From NCBI RefSeq assembly GCF_008630535.1, contig NZ_VWPH01000001.1, positions 62,001 to 126,000 on the forward strand: a stretch of 64,000 bases of DNA, given 5' to 3'. The notes beneath the pieces are model-generated. The model saw only the letters and a list, made by a program, of their open reading frames with translations, was not told the origin of the DNA and did not search any database. The stretch comes from Saccharopolyspora hirsuta (GTDB lineage: Bacteria > Actinomycetota > Actinomycetes > Mycobacteriales > Pseudonocardiaceae). Below, one piece after another: positions 62,733-64,000 of the stretch; positions within the stretch are counted from its first letter, which is position 1; every line of letters starts with the position of its first letter. The translations under genes were made by a program, and so were the position numbers.

Positions 62733-63905
62733 TCAGCTCGTCGAGGGGCGGTTGACCGGGAGGTTGCGGGCGAGGACGCCGGTGAGGGCGAGGCCGCCCG
62801 CGGTGACCCAGAGGACTCCGGCCGATCCCAGGCCCGCGGCGACCAGACCGATGGCGCCGGGGATGATGACCTGCCCGGCTCGGTTCCCGGTGAGGCGCAG
62901 CGACATCGCGCGGCCGCGCGCGCCCGGCGGGGCGGATTCGGCGAGCCAGGACATCGTCAGCGGTTGCCCGACACCGAGTCCGAAACCTGCGACCGCCACC
63001 GCGACGAGCAGCAGCCAGACCGGTACCGGGGCGGCGGCGACGGTGATGCCGACGGCGGCGCCGAAGATGCTCAGGATCAGCAGGCGTCGACGCCCGATCG
63101 CCTCGGAGAGCCGCCCGAGGAAGAACCGCGAGGCCATCGACGAGGCCGCGCGCAGCACCAGCAGCGTGCCGATCAGGGAGGAGGCGATGCCGCGTTCGGC
63201 GCCGAGCGCGGGCAGGTAGACCAGCGAGATGTCGACCGCGGCGAGCACGGTGCACGCGGTCAGCAGCGCTCCGGCCAGCCCCGGCAGTCGCAGCAGCTGC
63301 CGCACGCCGATGTTCTCGGCAGTGGTCGGGCCGTGCTCGGTCCTGGTGCTGTCGACGGCGAAGGTCAGGGCGAACAGGACGACCGCGATCGCGATGCTCC
63401 CCTGGAAGATCGGCGTGGTGTCCGGAATCGCCCGCGTCCCGCCGAAGGCCACGATCAGGAGCGGTCCGGCGGCTTGGCCGAGCGAGGCGGCGAAGGTGTA
63501 GTACCCGAACGCGGCGTCCATCCGGCCGGATGCCGTGCTGTTGGCCACCAGCGCCTGCTGGCCGACGATCGCGCCCAGGTGCGCAGTGCCGAGCACGACG
63601 CTACCCGCCACCAGGCCGGTCACCGTGTCGCCGAGCGTCAGCAGCAGGGTGCCCGCTGCGCACATCAGCAGGCTGCCGACGAGCATCACCCGCCGTTCGC
63701 CGAGCCGGTCGACGAGGTGGCCCGCGGGAAGTGCGAGCACCAGCGGGACCAGCGCGAAGCTGCCGGAGAGCACGCCGAGCCAGGACGCCGGAACCCCCAG
63801 TTCCAGCGCTCGGTAGGTGGTGGCGGGGCGCAGGACGAAGGTGATGAGCTGGGTCAGCGCGGCGTGGGCGAGCAGCACCCGGACCCGCCAGCTCGCGGTG
63901 GTCAC
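62733..63905 (-). CDS. MFS transporter, drug/metabolite exporter type
   Basis: A 390-residue major facilitator with twelve predicted helices. GHLVDRLGERRVMLVGS is the loop 2-3 motif; GRLSEAIGRRRLLILS is its repeat between helices 8 and 9; GFGLGVGQPLTMSWLAESAPPG (split) precedes helix 11. GTG at 63905 overlaps the stop of the upstream FCD regulator by 4 bp, so both are cotranscribed. Substrate unknown. Confidence 0.88.
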   Translation of the reverse strand: MTTASWRVRVLLAHAALTQLITFVLRPATTYRALELGVPASWLGVLSGSFALVPLVLALPAGHLVDRLGERRVMLVGSLLMCAAGTLLLTLGDTVTGLVAGSVVLGTAHLGAIVGQQALVANSTASGRMDAAFGYYTFAASLGQAAGPLLIVAFGGTRAIPDTTPIFQGSIAIAVVLFALTFAVDSTRTEHGPTTAENIGVRQLLRLPGLAGALLTACTVLAAVDISLVYLPALGAERGIASSLIGTLLVLRAASSMASRFFLGRLSEAIGRRRLLILSIFGAAVGITVAAAPVPVWLLLVAVAVAGFGLGVGQPLTMSWLAESAPPGARGRAMSLRLTGNRAGQVIIPGAIGLVAAGLGSAGVLWVTAGGLALTGVLARNLPVNRPSTS

Positions 63906-64000
63906 TGCTGCAGCAGGCGCCGCGTCGCTTGGGCGGCGAGGCTGGTGTCGATGTGCTCGGTCATCACCGCGGCCGCGCGGTCGGAATCACCGGCGATGAT
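63902..64000 (-). CDS. FCD-domain GntR regulator, C-terminal end (runs off the right edge)
   Basis: The last 32 codons read IIAGDSDRAAAVMTEHIDTS and end at TGA (63902-63904). The Asp-x-x-Arg-Ala-x-x-x-Met-x-x-His pattern is typical of the last helices of FCD domains, and coupling to a transporter gene suits a local regulator. Only the end is present, so the DNA-binding class is unverified. Confidence 0.6.
   Translation of the reverse strand: MIAGDSDRAAAVMTEHIDTSLAAQATRRLLQQ

Overview
The window is high-GC DNA with GTG and TTG starts, 4-bp stop/start overlaps, a WhiB-family regulator and many catabolic repressors. This indicates a soil actinomycete; a Pseudonocardiaceae genus such as Saccharopolyspora is plausible, but that is inference. 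No rRNA, tRNA, CRISPR array, insertion sequence or prophage was recognised.

Region 1 (1-17239) is a myo-inositol regulon. The core iolC-aldolase-iolB-iolD-iolA operon (11071-17239) diverges from a GntR/UTRA repressor (iolR). To its left lie an iolH/dehydrogenase/isomerase operon, an IolT-like sugar porter coupled to a universal stress protein, an iolE/dehydrogenase pair, and a partial dehydrogenase. Two LacI regulators sit beside palindromic operators (624-643; tandem 3771-3784 and 3787-3800). A recurrent TGTCAAGAC element overlaps the -35 boxes and resembles the published corynebacterial IolR motif.

Region 2 (17240-26588) is mixed. A two-gene unit encodes an ATP-grasp protein and an uncharacterised 681-residue protein with a papain-like Gln/Cys/His/Asn signature. 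It is followed by a cold-shock protein, then a partner-switching-like set (a STAS protein without the phospho-serine, a SpoIIE-type phosphatase, and a MarR regulator) with matching 22-24 bp palindromes at both ends. An Asp23 protein and small unknown genes complete the region.

Region 3 (26607-42160) looks like a complete furan-carboxylate locus of the hmf type. It has an SDR, a UbiX prenyltransferase, LysR and PadR regulators, a furoyl-CoA-synthetase-like ligase, a three-subunit molybdenum dehydrogenase (small subunit fused to a CoxG domain), an HmfE-like crotonase, an aldehyde dehydrogenase, two transporters and a UbiD decarboxylase. The predicted end product is 2-oxoglutarate.

Region 4 (42239-51469) is a ROK-controlled sugar operon. 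It contains a lipoprotein binding protein, an RbsA-type ATPase and a permease, with two Gfo/Idh/MocA dehydrogenases and two TIM-barrel isomerases; it ends at a 24-bp perfect hairpin.

Region 5 (51636-64000) holds organic-acid modules: a MatC-like carrier with a maleate-isomerase-family protein under IclR; transaldolase; WhiB; and a CitMHS transporter operon with an isocitrate/isopropylmalate-type dehydrogenase, a semialdehyde dehydrogenase, a cupin, an ABM protein and an unusual GntR regulator. An MFS exporter and the C-terminal end of another FCD regulator close the window.
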